A stretch of 64,000 nucleotides of DNA. Source: Streptosporangiaceae bacterium (lineage in GTDB: Bacteria > Actinomycetota > Actinomycetes > Streptosporangiales > Streptosporangiaceae). Both the position numbers and the translations under genes were made by a program. The notes under the pieces are model-generated. The model saw nothing but the letters and a program-made list of their open reading frames with translations. It did not search any database and was not told where the DNA came from. The first letter of the stretch is position 1, and each line of letters opens with the position of its first letter. This document shows, piece by piece, positions 46,698 through 56,592 of the stretch. The stretch spans positions 1 through 64,000 of the forward strand of contig JAOPYK010000007.1 of the NCBI GenBank assembly GCA_025964695.1, written 5' to 3'.

Positions 46698-48287
46698 TCA
46701 GGCGTCGAGGTCGATCCGGCGGGCCATGTCCGCGCCGATCGCGCCGGAAATGGCGTCGAGCACCTCCGGGGTGATCGCGGAGTCGACGGTCAGCGCGGTC
46801 AGCGCGGTGCCGCCCTTGGTGTTCCGGCCGACCTGCATGCCCGCGATGTTGATGTTGAGGTCGCCGAGCAGCTTGCCGACGACACCGACGACACCGGGCC
46901 GGTCCACATAACCGAAGACGGCCATGTGCTCGGCCGGCACCAGCTCCATGTCGTAGCCGTTGATCTCGACGATGCGCTCGTGGTGCCGGGGCCCGCTGAG
47001 CGTGCCGGACACCGAGACGATGGAGCCGTCGGCCATGGTGCCCTTGACCGTGACCAGGTTGCGCCAGTCGGGGCTGTCCTCGCTGGTGGTCAGGGTGACC
47101 TCGACGCCCCGGTCGCGGGCCAGCAGCGGAGCGTTGACGAAGGTCACCGACTCCTCGATGACGTCGGCGAAGACCCCCTTGAGCGCCGCCAGCTCGAGCA
47201 CCTTGACGTCATGGTGGGTGATCTCGCCGCGGACGACGACGTCGAGCCGGACCGGTACCCCGCCGGCGAGCGCGGTGAAGATCCGGCCGAGCTTCTCGGC
47301 CAGTGGCAGCCCCGGCTTGACGTCCTCGGCGACCGCGCCGCCCTGCACGTTGACCGCGTCGGGCACGAACTCCCCGGACAGTGCCAGCTTGACCGACTTG
47401 GCGACCTGGGTGCCGGCCTTCTCCTGCGCCTCATGGGTGCTGGCGCCCAGGTGCGGGGTGACCACGATGTTGTCGTGGTGGAACAGCGGGCTGTCGGTGC
47501 ACGGCTCGGTGGTGAACACGTCGATGCCCGCGCCCGCGATCCGGCCGTCCTTGAGCGCCAGGTCCAGGGCGTCCTCGTCCACGATGCCGCCGCGGGCGGC
47601 GTTGACGATGCGCACGCTCGGCTTGACCTCGTGCAGCTCCTTGTCGCCGATGAGGCCGAGGGTCTCCGGCGTCTTCGGCAGGTGCACGGAGATGAAGTCG
47701 CTCTCGCGGAGCAGCTCCTCCAGGGAGACCATCCGGACGCCCAGCTGGGCGGCGCGGGCGGCCTGGACGTACGGGTCGAAGGCGATGATCTCCATGTCGA
47801 AGGCGACCAGGCGCTGCGCGACCAGGACGCCGATGCGGCCCAGGCCGAGCAGGCCGGCGACCTTGCCCTGAAGCTCCACGCCGGTGTACTTCGAGCGCTT
47901 CCACTCACCTTGCTTGAGCGCGGCGTGGCCCTGTGGCACGTTCCGGGCGGTGGCCAGCAGCAGCGCGATGGCGTGCTCGGCGGCCGTGACGATGTTGGAG
48001 GTCGGCGCGTTCACGACCATGACACCGGCCTTGGTGGCGGCTTCCACGTCGACGTTGTCGAGGCCGACGCCGGCGCGGGCCACGACCCGCAGCTTGCGGG
48101 CGTGCTCGAACACCTCGGCGCTGACCTTGGTGGCACTGCGGACGATCAGGGCGTCCACATCGACGACGGCGGGCAGGAGCAGTGCGCGGTCCGCACCCTC
48201 GACGTACCGCACCTCGAAGTCGGATTCGAGAACCGCGATACCGGCCGGGGACAGTTCTTCAGCAACGAGGACGACAGGCTTGCTCAA
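46698..48287 (-). CDS. serA: D-3-phosphoglycerate dehydrogenase
   Basis: A 529-residue enzyme, the first step of serine synthesis. It has the NAD fold GLLGLGRIGVLVAQRL (about 147), catalytic Arg in NAARGGIVDEDAL, and the His of TPHLGASTHEAQE. An allosteric-substrate-binding domain (about 310-450) and a C-terminal ACT domain (about 455-529) make the long type-I form found in mycobacteria. It starts with TTG behind AGAAGGA. It lies downstream of ilvBNC but is separated from it by two genes. Confidence 0.96.
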   Translation of the reverse strand: MSKPVVLVAEELSPAGIAVLESDFEVRYVEGADRALLLPAVVDVDALIVRSATKVSAEVFEHARKLRVVARAGVGLDNVDVEAATKAGVMVVNAPTSNIVTAAEHAIALLLATARNVPQGHAALKQGEWKRSKYTGVELQGKVAGLLGLGRIGVLVAQRLVAFDMEIIAFDPYVQAARAAQLGVRMVSLEELLRESDFISVHLPKTPETLGLIGDKELHEVKPSVRIVNAARGGIVDEDALDLALKDGRIAGAGIDVFTTEPCTDSPLFHHDNIVVTPHLGASTHEAQEKAGTQVAKSVKLALSGEFVPDAVNVQGGAVAEDVKPGLPLAEKLGRIFTALAGGVPVRLDVVVRGEITHHDVKVLELAALKGVFADVIEESVTFVNAPLLARDRGVEVTLTTSEDSPDWRNLVTVKGTMADGSIVSVSGTLSGPRHHERIVEINGYDMELVPAEHMAVFGYVDRPGVVGVVGKLLGDLNINIAGMQVGRNTKGGTALTALTVDSAITPEVLDAISGAIGADMARRIDLDA

Positions 48288-48288
48288 C

Positions 48289-48303
48289 AGAAGGATTCCT
48301 TCT
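48289..48303 (-). promoter_or_regulatory. serA ribosome site inside a palindrome
   Basis: AGAAGGATTCCTTCT is a perfect 7+1+7 palindrome, 1 nt upstream of the TTG start. In RNA AGAAGG can pair with CCTTCT (loop AAT) and would hide the ribosome site. Confidence 0.5.
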
Positions 48304-48403
48304 TTGCTGGGAATGTGTGCTGGTAGAGCCGCGAGTCACCTCCTCGTGCCCTCGCCCACAACGAGTCTATCCCCGCGAGTCCGGCACCCTGACGCCATCC
48401 CGG

Positions 48404-48937
48404 TCATCGTCCGGAATGACCAGATTCAAGCCTGGTGAGCATGACTTCCTCGCAGTGGTCCAGCCAGCGGACCTCCGCCTCCGCCTGGAAGATCATCGAT
48501 TCCAGGACGAGCCGCCACGCCCGATCGTCCGGAGGGGCGTCGGACCTGAGCCGGGCCATGTCCTGAAGAGAACGCAGCGTCGCCCTCCGCTGGGTCTGGA
48601 GGACCTCGCGCACGTCCACGCCGGGCGAGGTGACCGCCAGCGCCAGCTTGACCGCGAGCTCGTCCCGGGGCCGGTCGGAGCGTGCCACCGGCGTGCCGAA
48701 CCAGCGCAGCGCCTCATCCTCGCCGGCGGCGGTGATCCGGTAGGTGAACCGGCCCTCGTCGTCGGCGCCGACCCGGACGGCCAGGCCGTCCCGCTCCAGC
48801 CGGTTCAACGTTGAGTAAACCTGCCCGATGTTGAGCGGCCAGGTGGCGCCGGTGGAAGACTCGAACTCAGCACGCAACTGATAGCCGTAGCGCGGCCCCT
48901 GGGCGAGCAGGGCCAGCAGGCCGTGACGGATCGACAT
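48404..48937 (-). CDS. PadR-family transcriptional regulator
   Basis: A 177-residue regulator: SIRHGLLALLAQGPRYGYQL at the start, NIGQVYSTLNRLERDGLA recognition segment and the C-terminal helical dimer domain of subfamily PadR-s1. The ATG at 48937 was chosen because it begins the fold. Its own upstream region has two identical ATACCGCGTAT sites. PadR proteins usually repress a neighbouring transporter or detox gene. None is obvious here, apart from the divergent 49123 gene. Confidence 0.9.
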   Translation of the reverse strand: MSIRHGLLALLAQGPRYGYQLRAEFESSTGATWPLNIGQVYSTLNRLERDGLAVRVGADDEGRFTYRITAAGEDEALRWFGTPVARSDRPRDELAVKLALAVTSPGVDVREVLQTQRRATLRSLQDMARLRSDAPPDDRAWRLVLESMIFQAEAEVRWLDHCEEVMLTRLESGHSGR

Positions 48938-48952
48938 GCCAACGAAGTCTGC

Positions 48953-48984
48953 ATACCGCGTATCCCTCGCGCAATACCGCGTAT
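48953..48984. promoter_or_regulatory. Twin PadR operator candidates
   Basis: ATACCGCGTAT occurs at 48953-48963 and again at 48974-48984, 21 bp start to start (two helical turns). Each has ATAC/GTAT inverted arms. They sit between the divergent padR and 49123 genes. Confidence 0.6.
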
Positions 48985-49122
48985 GCATGATCCACGACAC
49001 GCGGGGGCCGGCGTTCACTCTGAGTGACCAGCATGAGCCTTAACGTGGCTCCGTACCCCGGCCACCCCGCCACCAGGCCAGGACAGCGCAGCTCCATCCC
49101 GATCCCGCCCCAGGAGAGCCCG

Positions 49123-49875
49123 ATGACGCAGCCAGAGGTGAGCGTCCTGCAGGACGTCCTGCGCTTGTACGACCACCGTTTCCTCGAACTGGCCGACGAC
49201 CAGCGCCGCCGGCTCGTCATCGGGACCCGGCACGTGCTCGGCGAGCGGCTGGCGGACGAGGTGCGCGCCGCCCTGCCCGCCTCCTACCGGCTGCGCGCCT
49301 TCTGTATCCAGCGCGGCCTGCACGAGGAGCTGGAACGGCTGATCCGTGAGGAGACCGAGGGCCACCGGGCGGGCGCCGTCGTGGTGGGCGGACGGGTGTA
49401 CGCCATGTACCCGTACCTGCGGGGCGTGCCCAGGCACGACGCCGACATCACCGACGAGGTCCGTGCCGAGCATCGGCTGGACGGCCTGAGCTGGGCGGGC
49501 GACCGCGTACGGCTGCAGGGGCAGGCCGCCATCGGGCAGGTGGCGGCCCGCGAGGTGGCGGTGGAGGTGATCCTCCGCGAACGTACGCAGGCGCATGAGC
49601 GGCGGTTCGGCGCCTCCCCGCATGGCTCCGGCTTCGAGGCCCTCATCGACCCCGCCGAGCTGGGCCCGGGGCACTGGGACGTTCACCTGGCCGTCGGGAC
49701 CTTCGGGCTGACCAGGGAGGCCGCGTTCGGTGCCGTACGGGACGCACGGCTCAAGACCGGCCCCCGGGAACGGGCCGGCGTCATCGTGTACTTCGGCGAG
49801 CGCGGCGACCTGGCCATCGAGATCCCGGGCACGCCCGGCAGACCCGGCCTGCTGCGCCGCCTCCTGCGACGTTGA
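49123..49875 (+). CDS. Conserved hypothetical protein
   Basis: A 250-residue protein without signal peptide or membrane helix. The second half (LDGLSWAGDRVRLQGQAAIG ... HWDVHLAVGTFGLTREAAFG) has the look of a beta-sandwich ligand domain like that found at the ends of some actinobacterial glycosyltransferases. This is an impression, not an identification. The ATG at 49123 lies after CAGGAGAG. It is divergent from padR and shares its operator region. Confidence 0.6.
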   Translation: MTQPEVSVLQDVLRLYDHRFLELADDQRRRLVIGTRHVLGERLADEVRAALPASYRLRAFCIQRGLHEELERLIREETEGHRAGAVVVGGRVYAMYPYLRGVPRHDADITDEVRAEHRLDGLSWAGDRVRLQGQAAIGQVAAREVAVEVILRERTQAHERRFGASPHGSGFEALIDPAELGPGHWDVHLAVGTFGLTREAAFGAVRDARLKTGPRERAGVIVYFGERGDLAIEIPGTPGRPGLLRRLLRR

Positions 49876-49910
49876 GGTGGCCGGCCCTCCCAAGGGAGTG
49901 ACCGGCCACC
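49876..49910. terminator. Bidirectional hairpin before ilvC end
   Basis: GGTGGCCGG (49876-49884) pairs with CCGGCCACC (49902-49910), with inner CCCTCC/GGGAG. It lies between the converging 49123 and ilvC genes. Confidence 0.65.
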
Positions 49911-49931
49911 CCATGCGGGCGTCCAGGCGGC

Positions 49932-50936
<1,005 letters not shown>

Positions 50937-50962
50937 TCAGTGAGTTCGGAGTGGAGTTTCGG

Positions 50963-51487
50963 TCAGGCGCTGCGCTCGAGCGCGCGCAGCGAACGGTCGG
51001 TGATGGAACGGGCACCACGGCCGATGGCCACCATGCCCGACTGCACCAGTTCCTTGATACCGAATGGCTCGAGCACCCGGATGAGTGCCTCCAGCTTGTC
51101 CTTGCTCCCGGTCGCCTCGATGGTGACGGCGTCGGGAGCGACATCAACGACCTTGGCCCGGAAGAGCTGGACGGTCTCCAGCACCTGTGACCGGGTCTCG
51201 GCGTCGGCACGCACCTTGACGAGCAGCAGTTCGCGCTGTACGGCCGACGACGGATCGAGCTCGACGATCTTCAGGACGTTGATCAGCTTGTTGAGCTGCT
51301 TGGTGACCTGCTCGAGGGGCAGGTCCTCGACGTTGACCACGATCGTCATCCGGGAGATCTCCGGATGCTCCGTCGGGCCGACGGCGAGCGAGTCGATGTT
51401 GAACCCACGGCGGGAGAACAGCCCGGCGATGCGGGCGAGCACACCCGGTTTGTTCTCGACGAGCACCGAGAGAGTATGGCGGCTCAT
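50963..51487 (-). CDS. ilvN: Acetolactate synthase regulatory subunit
   Basis: A 174-residue small subunit with an N-terminal ACT domain (HTLSVLVENKPGVLARIAGL, about 4-23, the valine site) and a C-terminal domain ending IGRGARSITDRSLRA. Two nt separate its ATG from the ilvB stop. Confidence 0.96.
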   Translation of the reverse strand: MSRHTLSVLVENKPGVLARIAGLFSRRGFNIDSLAVGPTEHPEISRMTIVVNVEDLPLEQVTKQLNKLINVLKIVELDPSSAVQRELLLVKVRADAETRSQVLETVQLFRAKVVDVAPDAVTIEATGSKDKLEALIRVLEPFGIKELVQSGMVAIGRGARSITDRSLRALERSA

Positions 51488-51489
51488 GG

Positions 51490-53268
51490 TTAGTCTCCAG
51501 TCTCCCAGTCGGGGGCCAGGTCACGTGCGTACTTGATCTCGTCGTTGCCGGTGCCGGCCGCGACCATCGGCCAGACCATCGCGTCCTGGTGGACGACGAA
51601 GTCGATCACGACCGGTGCGTCGTTGATCTCCATGGCCTTGGCGATGGTCGCGTCGACATCCTCGGCCTTGTCGCAGCGCAGCCCGATGCAGCCGTAGGCG
51701 TCCGCGAGCTTCACGAAGTCGGGGATCATCGTCTTGCCGGTCGGGTGGGTGCCGGCGGCCGAACGCTGCGAGTGCAGATTGGTGTTGGAGTAGCGCTCGT
51801 TGTAGAACAGCGTCTGCCACTGGCGGACCATGCCGAGGTTGCCGTTGTTGATCACGGCGACCTTGATCGGGATGCCCTCGATCGCGCAGGTGGCGAGCTC
51901 CTGGTTGGTCATCTGGAAGCAGCCGTCGCCGTCGATCGCCCAGACGGTGCTGCCGGGGCTGCCGACCTTCACCCCCATGGCGGCGGGCACCGCGAAGCCC
52001 ATCGTGCCGGCGCCGCCGGAGTTGACGAAAGCGCCGGGACGCTCGTAGCCGATGAACTGGGCCGCCCACATCTGGTGCTGGCCGACGCCCGCCACGTAGT
52101 ACGCGTCCGGTCCGGCGATCTTGCCGATCCGCTCGATGACGTACTGCGGTGACAGTTCCCCGTCGGGCGGCAGGTCGTAGCCCAGCGGGTAGGTCGTGCG
52201 CCAGTGGTCGAGCAGGTGCCACCAGGCCGCGTAGTCACCCACGTGCCCGGCCGCGTGCTCGCCCTGCACCGCCACGATCAGGTCGGTGATCACCTCCCGG
52301 CAGTCCCCCACGATCGGCACGTCCGCGTGCCGGTTCTTGGAGATCTCGGCCGGGTCGATGTCGGCGTGCACGATCCGCGCGTCCGGCGCGAAGGTGTCCA
52401 GCCGGCCCGTGACCCGATCGTCGAACCGGGCGCCGAGCACGACGAGCAGGTCGGCCTTCTGCAGGGCGCCGACCGCGCCGACCGTCCCGTGCATGCCGGG
52501 CATGCCCATGTGCAGGTGATGGCTGTCGGGGAAGGCGCCCTTGGCCATCAGGGTGGTGACGACGGGGGAACCGGTCAGCTCGGCCAGCACCCGCAGTTCG
52601 GCGGCGGCCGAGGCCTTGATCACGCCACCGCCGACGTAGAGCACCGGGCGCTTGGCCTCGACGATCAGCTTGGCCGCCTCCCGCACCTGCTTGGAGTGCG
52701 GCCGGGTCACCGGGCGGTAGCCGGGCAACTGCATCGCCTGCGGCCAGACGAAGTCGAAGGTCGCCTGGAGGGCGTCCTTGGCGATGTCGACCAGGACCGG
52801 CCCGGGCCGCCCGGTGGCGGCGATATGGAAGGCCTCGGCGATCGTCCGGCCGATGTCGTTGGCGTCGGTGATCAGGAAGTTGTGCTTGGTGATCGGGAGG
52901 GTGATCCCCGAGATGTCCGCCTCCTGGAAGGCGTCGGTCCCGATGGCGCTGCTGGCCACCTGACCGGTGATCGCCACGATCGGCACCGAGTCCATGTAGG
53001 CGTCCGCGATCGGGGTGACCAGGTTGGTCGCGCCCGGCCCGCTCGTCGCCATGCACACGCCGACCTTGCCGGTGGCCTGGGCGTATCCCTGAGCGGCGTG
53101 CCCGGCGCCCTGCTCGTGCCGTACGAGGATGTGACGGACCTGCTCGGAGTCGAAGAGCGGGTCGTACGCGGGGAGGATCGCCCCCCCGGGTATCCCGAAC
53201 ACGGTGTCGACGCCGACGTGCTCCAGGGCTCGCACGAGCGCCTGTGCACCGGTCATCTGCTCGGTCAT
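51490..53268 (-). CDS. ilvB: Acetolactate synthase catalytic subunit
   Basis: A 592-residue thiamine-diphosphate enzyme joining two pyruvates (or pyruvate and 2-oxobutyrate). It has the [18 protein letters not shown] opening, GPGATNL, the FAD-binding middle domain and the TPP motif [14 protein letters not shown]. The ATG at 53268 has AGAGGA upstream. A second ATG is 12 nt further on. Its leader (53319-53425) carries a readable attenuator. Confidence 0.96.
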   Translation of the reverse strand: MTEQMTGAQALVRALEHVGVDTVFGIPGGAILPAYDPLFDSEQVRHILVRHEQGAGHAAQGYAQATGKVGVCMATSGPGATNLVTPIADAYMDSVPIVAITGQVASSAIGTDAFQEADISGITLPITKHNFLITDANDIGRTIAEAFHIAATGRPGPVLVDIAKDALQATFDFVWPQAMQLPGYRPVTRPHSKQVREAAKLIVEAKRPVLYVGGGVIKASAAAELRVLAELTGSPVVTTLMAKGAFPDSHHLHMGMPGMHGTVGAVGALQKADLLVVLGARFDDRVTGRLDTFAPDARIVHADIDPAEISKNRHADVPIVGDCREVITDLIVAVQGEHAAGHVGDYAAWWHLLDHWRTTYPLGYDLPPDGELSPQYVIERIGKIAGPDAYYVAGVGQHQMWAAQFIGYERPGAFVNSGGAGTMGFAVPAAMGVKVGSPGSTVWAIDGDGCFQMTNQELATCAIEGIPIKVAVINNGNLGMVRQWQTLFYNERYSNTNLHSQRSAAGTHPTGKTMIPDFVKLADAYGCIGLRCDKAEDVDATIAKAMEINDAPVVIDFVVHQDAMVWPMVAAGTGNDEIKYARDLAPDWETGD

Positions 53269-53318
53269 CTGCTTGTTCCTCTGCGGTGGGGACGTCCGGA
53301 GATCATGGTCAGGCCAAC

Positions 53319-53353
53319 AAAAAACCCCTCTTCGCCGGATGGCGATCGAGGGG
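53319..53353 (-). terminator. Attenuator terminator of ilvB
   Basis: In the minus RNA CCCCTC (53348-53353) pairs with GAGGGG (53325-53330), with an inner stem CGCC/GGCG, then six U (53319-53324). It lies 51 nt before the ilvB start. Confidence 0.85.
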
Positions 53354-53354
53354 C

Positions 53355-53398
53355 GCGCGCAAGGAGAGTACTTGTCAGCTTGCGCGCTGACCAAGTAC
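53355..53398 (-). promoter_or_regulatory. Pause and antiterminator stems of the ilvB leader
   Basis: GTACTTG-TCAGC (53368-53379) and its partner (53386-53398) give the pause hairpin over the leader peptide's end. GCGCGCAAG (53355-53363) and CTTGCGCGC (53379-53387) are perfect partners for the alternative stem. The two exclude each other because both use 53379-53387. Confidence 0.75.
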
Positions 53399-53425
53399 TA
53401 CGAGGATCTCGGGGTTCTTCTGCAC
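53375..53425 (-). CDS. Leader peptide of ilvBNC
   Basis: A 16-codon ORF from GTG 53425, [16 protein letters not shown], with the run Ile-Leu-Val-Val-Leu. All three branched-chain residues are present, as expected of a multivalent attenuator. GGTGG lies before the GTG. Confidence 0.8.
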   Translation of the reverse strand: MQKNPEILVVLGQRAS

Positions 53426-53524
53426 GCGTCCACCATGGCCGACTTCCCGCCCGTGGTCAAATCCGTGTTGCCGAATTCTCACAGTGTGGGATCGCGCGCG
53501 CTCGCCGTCGGGGTGATTCGGCCC

Positions 53525-56254
53525 TCAACCTGCGGAAAGAGCCGAGCCCTCGAGGGGGATGCCGCCACCGGACAGGTTCGTGCGCACCAGTGCCTCGACC
53601 CGTCCGGGTGCCATCGGCCGCGCCACCAGGAATCCCTGGCCGCGGGGGCAGCCCATCTCACGCAGCAGCTCCAGCTGTTCGGGACGCTCGATGCCCTCCG
53701 CGACCACGGTCAGGCCGAGATCGTGGCCGAGCCGTACGATCGTGCGCGTCAGGAGGGTGAGGGTCTCGTCCCGGCCAAGCCCGGCCACGAAGGACGGGTC
53801 GATCTTGATGATGTCCACCGGGAGCTGCCCGAGGTAGGCCAGCGATGCGTACCCGGTGCCGAAGTCGTCGATGGCGAGCCGGACGCCCAGGTCCCGCAGC
53901 GCCGACAGCCGCTCGACGTTGTGCCCGGCGTCCTCGACGAGGACCTCCTCGGTCACCTCGAGGGTGAGGGCGTGCGGCGGCAGCCCCGTCTCCTCGAGTG
54001 CCGCGGCGACCGACTCCACGAACCGGGGGGCGGCGATCTGCCGGGCGGTGAAGTTGACCGACACGCCGATGTCCCAGGAACTCTCCCGCCAGCGGGAGAC
54101 TTCACGGCAGGCCTCGCGCAGCACCCAGTTCCCGAGCGGGATCATGAGCCCCGACTCCTCGGCCGGCCCGATGAACTCCTCCGGCGGTACGGACACCCCG
54201 GCGCGCCACCAGCGTACGAGCGCCTCCACCCCGGTGACCCGGGAGGTGGCCAGCTCGACGACCGGCTGGAACTCCACCGCGAACTGCCGCTCGGCGAGCG
54301 CCCGCTGAAGGTCGCCACCGAGCTCCAGGCGGCGTACGACGTCGGCGTGCATGTGGGCGGCGAAGACCTCCACCCGCCCGCCGCCGAGTTCCTTGGCGCG
54401 GGCCATCGCCAGATCGCCGTTGCGGATCAGCTCGGGCGAGCCGACCTCGTCCTCGGCGAAGGCGATGCCGACGCTGGCGGTGAGCGCGATGCCCCGGGTG
54501 CCGACGCGGTACGGCTCCTCCGAGAGTGCCCGCAGCAGCCGTTCGGCCAGGTCGACGACCGCCTGCCCCTCGGCGGCGCTCTGCACCAGGACGGCGAACT
54601 CGTCGCCGCCCCACCGCGCCACGGTGTCGTCGGCCTGGACGGCCGCGCGCAGCCGGCGGGCCGCCTGGGCCAGCACCTGGTCACCGGCGGCGTGCCCGGC
54701 GGAGTCGTTGACGGCGGTGAAGCCGTCGATGTCGGCGAACAGGACCGCGACCGGGCCCGCGGGGCCGGCCGCGGTCTGTCCCTGCCGGGACAGCACCTCC
54801 CGGGCCCGCTCCTCGAAGTAGGCCCGGTTCGGCAGCCCGGTGAGCCCGTCGTGGAAGGTCAGATGGGTGACCTGGCGCTGCAGCGCCGCCTGCTCGCTCA
54901 GGTCGCGGGTGGTGACGAGCAGGGTGCCGCGGGACTCGTCGGTGGATCGTGCGTAGCGGGAGACCGTCGACTCGGTCGGCAGCCAGGTCCCGTCGGCGGC
55001 CCGGACCCGGCAGGCCAGCCGGAGGACCTCCTGCTCCCCGCCGATGAACTCGGCGAAGATCTCCTCGACCTTGGGCAGATCCTCCGGATGCACGATCTCC
55101 TGGAGCGGCCTGCCCAGCAGCTCGTCGGGCGGGTAGCTGAAGGTTCGCTGGGCCCCCGCGCTGACGTACTGGACGGTCCCGTCGAGATCACAGATCAGCA
55201 CCACGTCGTTGATGCTCTCCGCGAGCGCCCGGAAGTGATCCTTCCCGGTGTCCACGGCCCGATGCAGCCGGTCGTTCTCGCGGAGCAGCCCGGCCAGGCG
55301 GGCGAGCAGGATGAGCGTCGCGGATCCGGCGACCACCGACACCACCGGTTCGAGGCCGTGCCCGTCGGTCAGCGAGTGGCCCGCGATGAACAGCGCCGCG
55401 GCCCCCGCCGCGGCCGCGGTGGCGATGCCGGGGCCGATCATGCTTCCCCGGGAGTCCTGGTCGTCCGCGTCCTCGTCGTCCCGCGTGTCCCCCTGCGCGA
55501 TCCAGGGCACCGCGCCCAGCAGGATCAGGCCGATGAACCGGGCCACGTCCCCCAGGTCACTCGTCGAGGCCCCGTTCCGCAGCCGTACGGCCGTGGTCAC
55601 CACATCGGCCACCGCTATCGCGAGCAGAGCGACGTAGGCCGGCACGGCCGACCGCCGGTGACGGCGCCGGGTGCCCAGGACGAACGGCAGCGCCGCACAC
55701 ACCAGCACCGTGTCGACCAGTGGGTACAGCAGTTCGATCACGAACTCCGCCGAGGACTCCCCGGACAGGTGATAGAGCTGCGCGAACCGCACGACCCAGC
55801 CGAGCACGAACAGCGCGCTCACGCAGACGTAGGTGTCGGCGATGTACCGCAGCCAGGTCCCGGCCAGCCGTGGCAGCCGGATGGGCATCACGAAACCGGT
55901 GGCCAGCGCCACCATCGCGGCCACGAAGAACAGATCTCCGACCGAGAGCGAGACCACCGCGCGGCTCAGAACGATCTTGGATATGGCGTTGATCGTCGCG
56001 CCGGCGCACCAGCAGCTCGCGGCGATCCCGAAGCATCGCCACATGGCCCGGTTGATGCGTTCGGCCCCGGACAACCGGTGACCGGCGTAGAAGAGAGAGC
56101 CCGCCGCGAGGGCCGCGGCGGCCACCGGGGCCCATGACGAGAGGTCGCTGCGGCCCACCAGCAGCCGGCCGAGGCCGTACACGATCACCAGCAGCACGAC
56201 GACGCCGAACGGCAGCGCGCGGCGGGACAGCCGCGTCGCGCCCGGGCCGCTCAT
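53525..56254 (-). CDS. Membrane GGDEF-EAL protein with PAS domain
   Basis: A 909-residue cyclic-di-GMP enzyme. An N-terminal membrane part with about eight helices (10-315) is followed by a PAS domain (about 345-460), GGDEF (about 475-630; RWGGDEFAVLV intact) and EAL (about 645-895). The EAL domain keeps EALVRW, the Asn in VNFTARQ, the Glu of EVTEE, DDFGTGYASL, the Lys of IIKID, VVAEGIE and the Gln of RGQGFLVARP, so phosphodiesterase activity is likely. Both domains may be active. The ATG at 56254 has AGGAGG 7 nt upstream. Confidence 0.93.
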   Translation of the reverse strand: MSGPGATRLSRRALPFGVVVLLVIVYGLGRLLVGRSDLSSWAPVAAAALAAGSLFYAGHRLSGAERINRAMWRCFGIAASCWCAGATINAISKIVLSRAVVSLSVGDLFFVAAMVALATGFVMPIRLPRLAGTWLRYIADTYVCVSALFVLGWVVRFAQLYHLSGESSAEFVIELLYPLVDTVLVCAALPFVLGTRRRHRRSAVPAYVALLAIAVADVVTTAVRLRNGASTSDLGDVARFIGLILLGAVPWIAQGDTRDDEDADDQDSRGSMIGPGIATAAAAGAAALFIAGHSLTDGHGLEPVVSVVAGSATLILLARLAGLLRENDRLHRAVDTGKDHFRALAESINDVVLICDLDGTVQYVSAGAQRTFSYPPDELLGRPLQEIVHPEDLPKVEEIFAEFIGGEQEVLRLACRVRAADGTWLPTESTVSRYARSTDESRGTLLVTTRDLSEQAALQRQVTHLTFHDGLTGLPNRAYFEERAREVLSRQGQTAAGPAGPVAVLFADIDGFTAVNDSAGHAAGDQVLAQAARRLRAAVQADDTVARWGGDEFAVLVQSAAEGQAVVDLAERLLRALSEEPYRVGTRGIALTASVGIAFAEDEVGSPELIRNGDLAMARAKELGGGRVEVFAAHMHADVVRRLELGGDLQRALAERQFAVEFQPVVELATSRVTGVEALVRWWRAGVSVPPEEFIGPAEESGLMIPLGNWVLREACREVSRWRESSWDIGVSVNFTARQIAAPRFVESVAAALEETGLPPHALTLEVTEEVLVEDAGHNVERLSALRDLGVRLAIDDFGTGYASLAYLGQLPVDIIKIDPSFVAGLGRDETLTLLTRTIVRLGHDLGLTVVAEGIERPEQLELLREMGCPRGQGFLVARPMAPGRVEALVRTNLSGGGIPLEGSALSAG

Positions 56255-56592
56255 GGTGCGCCTCCTGCAGGGGTGGCCGCGCCGCACCGGCCGGCGTGCA
56301 GGCCACGATCGCCTGGCCCCCCATTCGGGCAGGGCAGGCTCCAGATGGCGCGGACGCTGAGGTCAGGCCGGTGCGGTGTCGGCAATGTCGCTTCAATGAC
56401 GGGGCGACGATCCGCGGGTGCGGATCGCCGGTTATTTTCTGCTGCTCAATGTACGTTCCGTAGGTCACGGAGCGATTGAGGCTGAGCGTCCTCCCGGCGA
56501 CAACCGAACACGACGCGTAATCAGGGCGCGGGCGTGTCGTCCCGGGTTATCGGGAAAACCCCCAGCTTGCTGGGGTTACCGAAGACAGCCGA
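56255..56592. other. Intergenic region upstream of the GGDEF-EAL gene
   Basis: 338 bp. A perfect inverted repeat CGATCCGC/GCGGATCG (56408-56427, loop GGGT) is followed by CCGGTTATTTTCT. The DUF4253 terminator is at 56553-56575. No gene was seen. Confidence 0.5.
56553..56575 (-). terminator. Terminator of the DUF4253 gene
   Basis: CCCCAGC/GCTGGGG (56560-56575) and in the minus RNA GUUUUCCC follows. Confidence 0.65.

Noticed and set aside
53204-56137. 977-codon open frame antisense to the GGDEF-EAL gene
   Set aside because: Same reason; no recognisable domain and the minus-strand gene has complete catalytic motifs.
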